Source: a bacterium (lineage in GTDB: Bacteria > Bacteroidota > Ignavibacteria > Kapaibacteriales > UBA2268). From it: DNA of 64,000 nt. The DNA is taken from positions 62,001 through 126,000 of the forward strand of contig JANJTB010000032.1 in NCBI GenBank assembly GCA_024711295.1, read 5' to 3'. The notes beneath the pieces were generated by a model. It worked only from the letters and a program-made list of their open reading frames with translations, did no database searches and was not told the origin of the DNA. Both the position numbers and the translations under genes were made by a program. Below, piece after piece: positions 45,472 through 54,223 of the stretch (its first letter is position 1; every line of letters starts with the position of its first letter).

Positions 45472-45939
45472 TTACCATTTAAAATGAGCAAAAGCTTTGT
45501 TAGCTTCAGCCATTTTGTGTGTATCTTCACGTTTCTTAACAGCAGAACCTTCGCCTTTAGAAGCAGCTAAGATTTCAGCAGCTAATTTAGTTGACATGTT
45601 TTTGTCACGACGTGATTTAGCATAATTCTTAATCCAACGAATAGCAAGAGCAAGACGGCGTTCTTCACGAACATCCACAGGCACCTGATATGTTGCACCA
45701 CCAACACGACGTGAGCGTACTTCCACGAGTGGAGCTACATTCGACATCGCTTTTTTGAAAATTTCTAATGGCTCTTCGTTAGTTTTTTCTTTAATGATAT
45801 CGAAGGCATCATATATAATTTTACGGGCAGTATTCTTTTTGCCTTCGTACATAATGTTGTTTACAAATTTCGCTACAACATAATCATTGTAAATCGGATC
45901 TAAAACAACTGGTCTTTTTTCTGCTCTTCTTTTTCTCAT
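45472..45939 (-). CDS. rpsG: 30S ribosomal protein S7
   Basis: S7 initiates assembly of the head and contacts tRNA and mRNA at the E site. The 155-residue sequence has MRKRRAEKRPVVLDPIYNDYVVAKFVNNIM, RRVGGATYQVPVDVREERR and the closing KREDTHKMAEANKAFAHFKW. Length is normal. It lies 19 bases after rpsL. Confidence 0.98.
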   Translation of the reverse strand: MRKRRAEKRPVVLDPIYNDYVVAKFVNNIMYEGKKNTARKIIYDAFDIIKEKTNEEPLEIFKKAMSNVAPLVEVRSRRVGGATYQVPVDVREERRLALAIRWIKNYAKSRRDKNMSTKLAAEILAASKGEGSAVKKREDTHKMAEANKAFAHFKW

Positions 45940-45958
45940 TTCTATCTAATTATTATGA

Positions 45959-46372
45959 TTATTTTTTCTTACCTTTAGCTGCAGGTCCTGTTGCCTGTCC
46001 GGGCTTTGGACGCTTAGAACCGTATTTTGAACGGCCCTGTTTTCTGCCATCTACACCTTGAGTATCAGCAGTTCCGCGTACGATATGATATCTTACACCC
46101 GGCAAGTCTTTCACTCTTCCGCCTCTTACGAATACGATTGAGTGCTCTTGCAGGTTGTGACCTTCGCCAGGGATATATGCTGTTACCTCAAATCCTGATG
46201 TAAGTCTTACACGAGCCACTTTTCTCAATGCTGAGTTTGGTTTTTTAGGTGTAGTGGTATATACTCTGGTACATACACCTCTTCTCTGAGGGCATGAATC
46301 GAGTGCAGCCGACTTACTTTTATATTCTAATTTTTTTCTGCCTTTACGAACTAACTGACTTATAGTTGGCAC
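45959..46372 (-). CDS. rpsL: 30S ribosomal protein S12
   Basis: S12 sits at the decoding centre. It has 137 residues. [21 protein letters not shown] contains Lys43 and GGRVKDLPG contains Lys88, both in the unmutated state linked with streptomycin sensitivity in other bacteria. Asp89, the site of methylthiolation, is present. The C-terminal Lys/Gly-rich tail is longer than in E. coli. It leads the supercluster behind a complete promoter. Confidence 0.98.
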   Translation of the reverse strand: MPTISQLVRKGRKKLEYKSKSAALDSCPQRRGVCTRVYTTTPKKPNSALRKVARVRLTSGFEVTAYIPGEGHNLQEHSIVFVRGGRVKDLPGVRYHIVRGTADTQGVDGRKQGRSKYGSKRPKPGQATGPAAKGKKK

Positions 46373-46425
46373 GCTTACATCTCCAAAATTTAATACTTTC
46401 GTACACTTTACTGTGATAGAGCTTA

Positions 46426-46456
46426 CAAAAGTAACAAAAACTCAATTATTTACCAA
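46426..46456 (-). promoter_or_regulatory. Bacteroidetes-type promoter of the rpsL supercluster
   Basis: Read leftwards, TTG (46456-46454), 20 nt, then TACTTTTG (46433-46426). Both elements and the spacing match the Bacteroidetes primary-sigma consensus. The implied start of transcription is near 46419, giving a leader of about 47 nt to rpsL. Confidence 0.75.
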
Positions 46457-46597
46457 ATTTTTTTTCTATTTATATATTTTTTTCTCAAAATTATTTTTAT
46501 CACAGTATATAATTTTGATTATTCTCTCCTTTTTTTTATTCTATTATTCATTTGGAATACTTTTCGATTTGATTTTAGATTTAATTAATTATTTTTG

Positions 46598-47362
46598 ATG
46601 CTTATATTTTTCAATACATATATTATAAATAAATTGAACTCTATTAAATTTTATTACAAATCATTTAATTCAAGGATATTTGCATTAACAATATTTTGTT
46701 TTGTACTTATGACAATAATTGGTACTGTCACTCATGAACTGGGGCATTATGCAGCTGCATGTTATTTTAATTTAGAACCTAAATTATACCATGACAGAAT
46801 TACATATAATATAGATAATCTTTATGATAGAATTGATGAAATATACAAAAACAATAAATTTGAAATCCAAAATAATTTGAATTATCCTTCAAAGGAATTA
46901 TATTCAAAACTTTATGATGAACTCGATTTTGCTCCAATGATAATATCTGTCTGTGGTCCACTTCAAACTATCGCATTTGGCACATTAGCATTTATTATAC
47001 TTGTAATACGTAAGAAAATTAACACAGATACGTTTAGCAAATTTGATTATTTATTAGCTTATTTTTCCCTTTTTTGGTCAAGGGAAGTAATGATTTTATT
47101 CTTACCGCTCGCCGAGGGGTTTCTTTTTAATACATCATACTTTGGAGGTGATGAAGTTAGAATTTCAAGGCATTTTGGCTTGTGGGAAGGTACAGTGCCA
47201 ATTTTAACAGGATTAGTTGGTTTATATGTTTGCAGCAAAGTTGTGTTTTATTATATACCTGCAAGTCACCGCTCATCCTTTTTCACAGGAGGCATTACAG
47301 GGTCGGTTATCGGATATGCATTTTGGATGGAATTTCTCGGTCCGATACTATTTGTGAGATAG
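46598..47362 (+). CDS. Membrane metalloprotease-like protein with HELGH motif (M50-like)
   Basis: The protein has 254 residues from the ATG at 46598; a TTG 3 bases before is possible. A membrane helix at about 28-44 leads into THELGHYAAACYF at 45-57, whose HExxH would bind zinc within or at the membrane, as in site-2 proteases. Another helix follows at about 110-135, and SYFGGDEVRISRHFG (about 192) could supply a third ligand. C-terminal helices end GYAFWMEFLGPILFVR. A 55-residue insert after HELGH is rich in Tyr, Asn and Asp. Family is M50B-like at best, and the substrate is unknown. A lipoprotein gene follows by 5 bases. Confidence 0.6.
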   Translation: MLIFFNTYIINKLNSIKFYYKSFNSRIFALTIFCFVLMTIIGTVTHELGHYAAACYFNLEPKLYHDRITYNIDNLYDRIDEIYKNNKFEIQNNLNYPSKELYSKLYDELDFAPMIISVCGPLQTIAFGTLAFIILVIRKKINTDTFSKFDYLLAYFSLFWSREVMILFLPLAEGFLFNTSYFGGDEVRISRHFGLWEGTVPILTGLVGLYVCSKVVFYYIPASHRSSFFTGGITGSVIGYAFWMEFLGPILFVR

Positions 47363-47367
47363 TCATC

Positions 47368-48024
47368 ATGATAAAAATCTTATATATAGTTACAGCTATT
47401 GTAATTCTGTTATCTTGTAATAACAGGAAGGAGTATCATACCAAACAAAATGTGCTAATGAAATACGACACAGTTAATGTTTCAATAAAATTCTCAGACT
47501 CAATAATATCAAAAGGTCTTCCATTGACTTATTATGACAAAGAAAGTAACATTCAGTCATTCAATTACGACCTGAGCAAAAGGGAATTTCTTTTAGTTAA
47601 TATGTTTGTTTCAGAATATTTATGTTTAAATTCAAAATTATGGTTGCTAACCATATATTACAACAGACACTTTAAAGATAATGACTTAATTAGTTTTAAG
47701 GATATTTCAGCTTTGCAGTTATATACTATTAAACCAAACGGGAAATTATATCATAATTTTTATCTGAAAAAAGACAATTCGTTTCATGAACTATCGGATT
47801 TTGATTGCGAAACAAGTGGAATTTATTACAACTCAGTACGGTATTTTATACAAAATGAAATACATAATACAGACACAATTAGAAGTTCACTTATTAATTT
47901 CTATAACTCAGATTTGCTAAAGAATGACTCTGAATATAAAAACGTTAATAAAAAAAGCAAAGATTTTTTGATTTACAAAATTCGAAAGTATGGGAAGAAG
48001 AGATTTTTAAATTTAAAATCGTAA
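47368..48024 (+). CDS. Hypothetical lipoprotein
   Basis: The protein has 218 residues from the ATG at 47368. It begins MIKILYIVTAIVILLSCNN, a lipoprotein signal with Cys at about 17. An open frame extends far upstream in the overlapping frame of the previous gene but has no signal sequence, so the internal start is preferred. The mature part is rich in Tyr, Asn, Ser, Asp and Lys, with no domain I recognise. Spacing to the HELGH protein suggests one transcript. The next gene is convergent. Confidence 0.6.
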   Translation: MIKILYIVTAIVILLSCNNRKEYHTKQNVLMKYDTVNVSIKFSDSIISKGLPLTYYDKESNIQSFNYDLSKREFLLVNMFVSEYLCLNSKLWLLTIYYNRHFKDNDLISFKDISALQLYTIKPNGKLYHNFYLKKDNSFHELSDFDCETSGIYYNSVRYFIQNEIHNTDTIRSSLINFYNSDLLKNDSEYKNVNKKSKDFLIYKIRKYGKKRFLNLKS

Positions 48025-48038
48025 ACTTAACATAATTA

Positions 48039-48851
48039 TCAGTAAGAAAAGTGAAATCTGATAAATGGTAATATAATTAATGTATTATCTAAGTAGGGCT
48101 TAGCAAATGTATAATTACAATTAATTCCGACTACGGAATAAACAACATCATTTAATTCAATAACCGTACCTGCTCCAAGCATAAATCCATGATTTCTGGC
48201 ACTAATACTTTCAATATTGAATGAATCATCGCTTACACCAACATAAAACAGATTTTTGTTAATATAGCCTAATCTGATAAATGGATTAAAATTTTTGTAA
48301 TTAATAAAATTACACACTACTCCTGCGAAATAATTATATGATACAGCTTTTTTGTCAATATTCTCTGAAACCCGATATTTTGTTCCATTAAACCCAGTAT
48401 AATCATAAGAAACTAATGCTTTTGAATGATTACCACTCAGACTAATTCCGACATCAAACCTTAATCCATAATCTCCATTTTTTTTAATGTAGCCAAGTCC
48501 AAGTATCCCAGATAGTAAATAAGATTCATATAATGCTGATTCTAAACCAGTAAAAATCGAATATTTGTTATCAACCAAATAATCCAGTGTAATATTGACA
48601 TTGCTATTAATAAAATTCATTTCAGCTTGTTGAACATAATTATCAGTATTTAGGTTAATTGATTTATCCTTATTATAGGATAACCCAATAGCTAAGTCCA
48701 CTCTATTTGAGTCACCGGGTCTAACTACATTAACTGGCAAGCTGGCAGTTGGTGTAGTAAATTCTGCTTGATGAATAACCAATTTATCTGCTATACAGGA
48801 ATTTAGCAAAAACACAATTGATAAATATATTAGTATGAAAATGAGTTTCAT
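48039..48851 (-). CDS. Outer-membrane-type lipoprotein, member of a tandem pair
   Basis: The protein has 270 residues. The signal ends LLNSC at about 15-19, giving a probable acylated Cys. The mature part alternates hydrophobic and polar residues with many aromatic ends (YIKKNGDYGLRFDVGISLSG, FNPFIRLGYINKNLFYVG) and closes in IILPFIRFHFSY, a C-terminal pattern of outer-membrane beta barrels. No function is known. The gene upstream on the same strand (48878-49723) is a paralog broken by a stop codon, so the pair arose by tandem duplication. Confidence 0.6.
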   Translation of the reverse strand: MKLIFILIYLSIVFLLNSCIADKLVIHQAEFTTPTASLPVNVVRPGDSNRVDLAIGLSYNKDKSINLNTDNYVQQAEMNFINSNVNITLDYLVDNKYSIFTGLESALYESYLLSGILGLGYIKKNGDYGLRFDVGISLSGNHSKALVSYDYTGFNGTKYRVSENIDKKAVSYNYFAGVVCNFINYKNFNPFIRLGYINKNLFYVGVSDDSFNIESISARNHGFMLGAGTVIELNDVVYSVVGINCNYTFAKPYLDNTLIILPFIRFHFSY

Positions 48852-48877
48852 TGCTTTACTTTTTTTAAAATTTTATA

Positions 48878-49723
48878 TCATCTAGGAAATATTTTTGGAG
48901 TACTCATAGCATAATGCAACCTTATAAATGGTAAAAATATGTTTTGTTCGGCGAACTCTCTACCTGGAGGAACATAATTATAGTGTAATCCTAAAATAGC
49001 ATATATTCCTGGCAAAATATCTAATGTAACCCCACCTGAAAGGTTGAAATTGTGCATAACAACACCGGGATAAACATATTGGTTGTTTATATCATCTTTA
49101 ATTGTTAGCAAAGTGTTTGTGGAGTAAGCTGCTCTTAGAAAAAAATTGTAAAATCTGTCCTGATTAAGTGTATTTATTGTAAATGAACCGAACAAGCCTC
49201 TGGAGAACTGATAACCATTAATATAATCACGTACTAAGTAATCTGAAATTATTCCGCCGTAATGATAAGAGTAATCAGCTTCTATGTGATTGAAGTGTAG
49301 TCTGTAGCCAACATCAAATCTACCGGCTAATTTATTTACCCTTTTTATCAATCCAATTCCCACAATTCCTCCGAACAATCCGGATCTATCCCCTATTGCA
49401 GCATCTGCAGCAAGAAATACAGCGTATTAATTAGCTAAAACATAGTCAATCTGAGCATCAACTATGGTATTATTCAATGTTAGTCGTGTGTTATTGACAT
49501 CATTTGTCTGTTTGGCAATCAAAGTGAGGTTATTGCTTGTTGAGACAGAGGCAGAAAAGTCAATTCTGCTTGAATCATCTGCTCTTACAACATGTACCGG
49601 CAATATCGGCAAATATGATTCTAAATTTGCCATGTGAATTTTAGGTTCCCTGATACTCGTGCACGAAGTAAAGTAAAATGCTGAAATAGCAATCAGCAAA
49701 AATGAAAGAAATTTTGGAAGCAT
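48878..49723 (-). pseudogene. Paralog of the 48039-48851 lipoprotein interrupted by one in-frame TAA
   Basis: The reading frame from the ATG at 49723 encodes a lipoprotein signal (FYFTSCTS) and proceeds to ...IDYVLAN, stops at TAA (49427-49429, codon 99), and continues in the same frame YAVFLAADAAIGDRSGL to the end ...FIRLHYAMSTPKIFPR. Aligned with the intact neighbour (LDYLVDNKYSIF, Lys96 = AAA) the stop replaces one Lys codon, so a single A-to-T change explains it. No frameshift is seen. It could be a recent nonsense mutation, a phase-varying or read-through gene, or a sequencing error. Confidence 0.75.
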
Positions 49724-49814
49724 GCTTTTAGCCCTCAAAGAGATTTCAAATATTTATTTACAAATATAATAAATTATTTAATTATTCAACGTAAATTATT
49801 TACTTAATAAGTTA

Positions 49815-52800
49815 TTACATCTGCTTCATCTCCTCTATATATTTACTTAGTAAATTCTCAAAATCATTAATATCATCTTTCGACATTTTGATTTCAACAT
49901 CAGCATCTTCTGTATCGGCAAGCTTTGTAAAGAATAATCTTCCTGAATAATTATCTTTTGTGGGGTACATCAACGATACAATATAGAGGTAAAACTTAAT
50001 TTGAGGCAAATAATGCAGAACAAGTTTATCTCTGTCATCTAAACTCGTGATATGGTTTGTTTTCCAATCCCAAACTTCGATAATTTTCTCGTCTTCACTT
50101 TTGAGTAGCATATCTATACTACCAGTCAGAAGTGAGCCATTAAATGGAATATTAACGCTTTTTTCGAATTCAGAATATTTGAAATATTTTGAGTATTCGC
50201 TGAACCGCTTATTAGTAACAACATTTCTACATTCTTCAAGAATTTGTATAAGCAATTCATCATTTAGATTAATGCTCATTTCGAACAGAGTCTTCTCAAT
50301 GAAGTTCTTTAATTCACTCTCATCACCTGCAACAAAACTATCCAACCAAATATTGACATTCTCGAATAAGCGATGGACAACGCTTCCATACTCAGCCCCA
50401 GAAAATTCAAAATCAAGGGTTTCATCAGAGGAAGTTCCATCAAGATGATTTTTCTCGAAATCAGGCATACCTAAAACATATCTGTCAATAAATACATCAA
50501 GGTTTGACTTATATGTACTAACTTTTGAAGCAGAAACAACATCAAATTTATTACCAGCCGAAACAACACTATCAATAATTTGCTTAGGCATGTCGGTTGA
50601 TTCGGATGAAGGTTTTGGAACTTTCGAATCTACAACTTTTTCGAAAATACTATGATTTTGTGTATAAATTTCACAATTCTGAGTTAATTTCAGAGATGGT
50701 TTTTGAGTAAACTTTAGATTACTGTTATATTGATAATTTTCTGTGCTTTCAGTTAGATGATTAAATAAAGCATCATCAAATAAATCCAAGAAACAACCTG
50801 ACTTAATAGTTCTCTTTAAATTATTAGGATTAACATCAATAGTACCGCCAATTATTAGGTGATCTTTTGCTCTTGTCATGGCAACGTATAAAAGTCGAAT
50901 TTCTTCTTGTAGATTTTTTAAAACTATTGAATTTCTTATTATTATCTCGGGTAATGTTTTTACTGATTTATATGTGTAACTCCCCTCCTCTTCTTTCAGA
51001 GTTTTGTAATTAAAAGCAATCCCCATGTCCTTTGTCTTTAATAAATGATTTGGGGTTTTGGCTTTATAATTTGTATCAAATAAAATGACAATAGGAAATT
51101 CTAACCCTTTCGATGCATGAATTGTCATCAGCTTAACTACATTATCACCTGTAACGAACGCTGCTTCTGCCTCATTTGAATCTTCAGACAAGATTTTTAC
51201 ACGTTCCAAGAAATCACTAAGACTGTTATATCCTTTACTTTCAAATTCAGATGCATGATTAATAAGCTGTTTGATGTTGGATTTAATTTGTTCTTTTGCT
51301 TCAAATTGATTTATAACTGCATAATAATCAGTAATTTCGATGATTCTGACAATCAATTCTGATATTGAAAAACGGTTCGATAATTTAATTATCTCAGTTA
51401 ACAGAGATTTAGCCCTTTCGAGCAAAACTAAGGATTCTGGGATCTCCGGTTGGTAATTTAAGAACTTTTCAAATAAATAATTACCAGCACACAAAGAAAT
51501 CTCCAGTAATTCAGAGTCGTTAAAACCAAAGAATGGAGATTTTAGAACACCTGCAAAATTGATATCATCTGCTTGGTTAAGACATACTGAGAGTAATGAA
51601 ATAAAATCAATAACCTCCTGTGTTTTAAAAAATCCTGATCCCGATACTACAGAGTATGGTATTTGATGTTGAATTAAGTGCTTAGTAATCTTATTGATTG
51701 AATCTTTTCTTCTGACAAGAATTGCAACGTCCTTATAATTCGGAATTCTTTCTATACCATCATTAATGATTTTAATCTCAGTTTTACCAACAAAAAGTAA
51801 GTTCAGATAATTTGCAACAAGCTCGGCTTCGGTTTTTGGATTATCTTCAACATTGTTACTTTCAACCTGTTCAACAGTATTTCCATTTTTTTTAGATTTT
51901 GATTTCTTTTCTGCTAAAATAAAACTTATACTTCCATTAATATTATCTACTGAGCTACCATCATAAAGCTCTGAAATTGGATTTCTTCCACAAATCAAGC
52001 TCTCATATTTAATTTCTTTTGAAATTTTATTAAATAATCTGTTACAAACATAATTTGTGAATAAAGCAACTCCGGGCAGTAATCTGAAAGTGTCAGCCAA
52101 AGAAACCTGACCTAAAGTTTCATCACCATCAAGAGTTATTTTATTACCGGAAATCTCAACATTATTACTTAATTTACCATGATTGAATAACTTTCCGTTC
52201 GAGTTTTTGATATCCTCTTCTGCCTGAAGAAAAACACTAACATCAGCAGAACGAAATCCATATATAGACTGCTTGGCATCACCTACAATAAATAATTTGG
52301 GAGATGCTGAACCTGTGTTATCAGTGAATAAATTTGGACAAAGTTTTGATATTAAGTCATATTGGATTTGATTAGTATCCTGGAATTCATCAACCAACAG
52401 AAAATCAATATCTTTTAAAATTTTATCACGTACTTCATTATTCTCAAGTAAGTTATTTGTTAAAATCAACAAGTCATCAAAACTATATGCAGATAATTCA
52501 TGTTTTTCTTCCCAAAACTTTTCATTTATCCTATTGACAAGGGCAATAAATTTTCTGGAAGTATCTATAAATTCCTTAGTATAATTTAATCCAAAGAAAG
52601 TTAATTCGCTTTTCTTTATAAATTCTTTCAGAGATTCAGCAATATCAGGCATATTTGGATAGTCTTTTGCGATCTTGTTAAGCAGAAAAGGTTTGGAATC
52701 CTTGATAGCCCTCAAATTTGTTAATTTATCTAAGATACTGTTTATAGAAGACTTTTCCTTATTTTTCGCTTCCAGTTTTATCTCATTTAAACTATTTCGG

Positions 52801-53540
52801 GCTTTTTCTAAATTCTTGTAATCACCATCAACACTGTAAATCTGCATCAGATCATCTAGGAATTTACCAAGCTCATCAAAAAAGCTGGTTATAAATTGAT
52901 TTTCAAAGAAGTTTATTATTTCAGTATCTGTTTTTGAATAGAATTGATTAATATTGCCTAAGTTTACAGGCTCTTTGATTAATTCCGATATATACTCCCG
53001 TAATGTATTTATTGGCAAAACTCTGATTAGCTGATCAAAGTCTCTTGCATTTTCATCAATCAATTCATCATTATCTTCGTTTATTAAAAGTTCGGCAAGC
53101 CTTTCAAATTCAGTTTCAATTACAAAACTCGAAATAGTCTTTGATTCGAATTCATCCATTTCTCTAAATAAGGGAGAAATACCGGCTTCGATTGGATAAT
53201 CACGAAGTAAGCTGTTACAAAAGCTGTGAATTGTTGATACTTTTGCAGATGAAATATACTCACGCAATTTTTTAAATTTTAACAGATTTTTGCCTAAGTC
53301 AGATTGTATCATCATATTAATTTTCTTGATTATCTTAACTTTCATGTCAGCAGCAGCTTGCCTGGTAAAAGTAAGTGCAACAATAGAGCGAATAGAATCT
53401 GATGGATTTCTTTTTGACTTAACTAAAATATCAATATATTTTTCAACTAAAACACTTGTTTTACCACTTCCGGCATTAGCAGTAACAGAAATATGTCTGT
53501 CATTAAGGAGTGCAATTGATTGTTCTCTGGTAAGATTCAT
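49815..53540 (-). CDS. addA: AddA-like UvrD-family helicase with C-terminal PD-(D/E)xK nuclease
   Basis: The protein has 1241 residues. Motif I is ANAGSGKTS at 21-29, motif II is LLVDEFQDTNQIQYDL, and other helicase motifs are DAKQSIYGFRSADVSVF and MTIHASKGLEFPIVILFD followed by RLLYVAMTRAKDHLIIGG. The C-terminal nuclease has GSVVHRLFENV and IEVWDWKTNH (about 1157) for metal binding. Such enzymes process double-strand breaks for RecA with an AddB partner. No addB is adjacent, so the pair may be split or the protein may work alone. It starts with ATG 95 bases from the divergently placed tRNA gene. Confidence 0.85.
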   Translation of the reverse strand: MNLTREQSIALLNDRHISVTANAGSGKTSVLVEKYIDILVKSKRNPSDSIRSIVALTFTRQAAADMKVKIIKKINMMIQSDLGKNLLKFKKLREYISSAKVSTIHSFCNSLLRDYPIEAGISPLFREMDEFESKTISSFVIETEFERLAELLINEDNDELIDENARDFDQLIRVLPINTLREYISELIKEPVNLGNINQFYSKTDTEIINFFENQFITSFFDELGKFLDDLMQIYSVDGDYKNLEKARNSLNEIKLEAKNKEKSSINSILDKLTNLRAIKDSKPFLLNKIAKDYPNMPDIAESLKEFIKKSELTFFGLNYTKEFIDTSRKFIALVNRINEKFWEEKHELSAYSFDDLLILTNNLLENNEVRDKILKDIDFLLVDEFQDTNQIQYDLISKLCPNLFTDNTGSASPKLFIVGDAKQSIYGFRSADVSVFLQAEEDIKNSNGKLFNHGKLSNNVEISGNKITLDGDETLGQVSLADTFRLLPGVALFTNYVCNRLFNKISKEIKYESLICGRNPISELYDGSSVDNINGSISFILAEKKSKSKKNGNTVEQVESNNVEDNPKTEAELVANYLNLLFVGKTEIKIINDGIERIPNYKDVAILVRRKDSINKITKHLIQHQIPYSVVSGSGFFKTQEVIDFISLLSVCLNQADDINFAGVLKSPFFGFNDSELLEISLCAGNYLFEKFLNYQPEIPESLVLLERAKSLLTEIIKLSNRFSISELIVRIIEITDYYAVINQFEAKEQIKSNIKQLINHASEFESKGYNSLSDFLERVKILSEDSNEAEAAFVTGDNVVKLMTIHASKGLEFPIVILFDTNYKAKTPNHLLKTKDMGIAFNYKTLKEEEGSYTYKSVKTLPEIIIRNSIVLKNLQEEIRLLYVAMTRAKDHLIIGGTIDVNPNNLKRTIKSGCFLDLFDDALFNHLTESTENYQYNSNLKFTQKPSLKLTQNCEIYTQNHSIFEKVVDSKVPKPSSESTDMPKQIIDSVVSAGNKFDVVSASKVSTYKSNLDVFIDRYVLGMPDFEKNHLDGTSSDETLDFEFSGAEYGSVVHRLFENVNIWLDSFVAGDESELKNFIEKTLFEMSINLNDELLIQILEECRNVVTNKRFSEYSKYFKYSEFEKSVNIPFNGSLLTGSIDMLLKSEDEKIIEVWDWKTNHITSLDDRDKLVLHYLPQIKFYLYIVSLMYPTKDNYSGRLFFTKLADTEDADVEIKMSKDDINDFENLLSKYIEEMKQM

Positions 53541-53592
53541 AATAAAAATTTGAAATTTGTCAAATAACTTAACAACAAATTAATAAATTGTT

Positions 53593-53622
53593 TTGTCAAT
53601 TCAAAAAAAATGCTTATTTTTG
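53593..53622 (+). promoter_or_regulatory. Bacteroidetes-type promoter of tRNA-fMet
   Basis: TTG (53593-53595), 19 nt, then TATTTTTG (53615-53622) agree with TTG-N19-21-TAnnTTTG. Transcription would start about 53629, 6 bases before the mature tRNA. Confidence 0.75.
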
Positions 53623-53634
53623 TAATCCAAACAT

Positions 53635-53707
<73 letters not shown>

Positions 53708-53720
53708 CAAACATAAAAGT

Positions 53721-53749
53721 AAGTGCTAAGAGATCTTAGCACTTTTTTT
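53721..53749 (+). terminator. Terminator of tRNA-fMet gene
   Basis: AAGTGCTAAG (53721-53730) pairs perfectly with CTTAGCACTT (53735-53744) around AGAT, and a T7 run overlaps the end of the stem. Confidence 0.92.
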
Positions 53750-53773
53750 ATAAATATCAGCTCATTATCAAAG

Positions 53774-54094
53774 ATGAAAAGCACAACAGGTACAGATTTT
53801 TTTAAATCAGTTTATGATGTAGTAGCAAGAATCCCTTACGGAAGGGTTACCACTTATGGTGCAATTGCTGAGCATTTGGGTATGAAATCATCAGCCAGAA
53901 TGGTAGGTTGGGCTTTAAATGCAGACAGATACAATCTAAACATGCCTTATCATCGAGTGGTAAATCGCAATGGTGAGTTATCAGGTAGCAGATATTTTCC
54001 CCAGCCGGGAATGATGCGACAATTACTTGAGAGCGAAGGTGTCACTTTTGTAGGTGATGCTGTTGATATAAAAAAATTTATTTGGATACCATAA
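53774..54094 (+). CDS. Alkyltransferase-like protein (ATL) lacking the catalytic Cys
   Basis: The 106-residue protein is the C-terminal DNA-binding domain of the O6-alkylguanine-DNA alkyltransferase family. Residues are FFKSVYDVVARIPYGRVTTYG at 9-29, the Arg-finger helix SSARMVGWALNA at 39-50 and MPYHRVVNRNGELSG at 57-71. In true MGMT the active site is PCHRV; here it is P58-Y59-H60-R61-V62, so no alkyl transfer is possible. ATLs usually have Trp there and flag O6-alkylguanine for nucleotide excision repair. The ATG at 53774 is used because the upstream open frame runs through the tRNA terminator. Confidence 0.88.
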   Translation: MKSTTGTDFFKSVYDVVARIPYGRVTTYGAIAEHLGMKSSARMVGWALNADRYNLNMPYHRVVNRNGELSGSRYFPQPGMMRQLLESEGVTFVGDAVDIKKFIWIP

Positions 54095-54182
54095 AAAATT
54101 AATTAAACTATAATTTCTTTGCTATTATTAGTTTATAAATTATTATTTTGCATACTTGCATTTTGCTAATTTTCTTTTTTTA

Positions 54183-54196
54183 TGTGAAATTTCACA
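54183..54196. promoter_or_regulatory. 14-bp perfect palindrome upstream of the SPT-like gene, possible operator
   Basis: TGTGAAA followed by TTTCACA is a perfect palindrome 27 bases before the GTG start. It resembles CRP/FNR-family half sites (TGTGA/TCACA) but with a 4-nt rather than a 6-nt gap. Binding here would block the leader or a promoter. Confidence 0.45.
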
Positions 54197-54223
54197 ACAT
54201 ACATTGAATTGATGGAGATTTAA

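Noticed and set aside
46413-46598. Small hydrophobic open frame between rpsL and the HELGH protein
   Set aside because: Overlaps the rpsL promoter; the Phe/Tyr/Leu-rich product is what AT-rich non-coding DNA yields.
47182-47367. Upstream extension of the 47368-48024 lipoprotein gene
   Set aside because: It overlaps the HELGH gene in another frame and has no signal peptide at its start, whereas the ATG at 47368 gives a clear lipoprotein signal.
49379-49426. Frameshift in the broken lipoprotein gene
   Set aside because: Codon phase is identical on both sides, so a single nonsense codon is sufficient and no frameshift is needed.
53723-53773. Longer start for the alkyltransferase-like protein
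   Set aside because: The extension is translated from the tRNA terminator hairpin and matches no family sequence.
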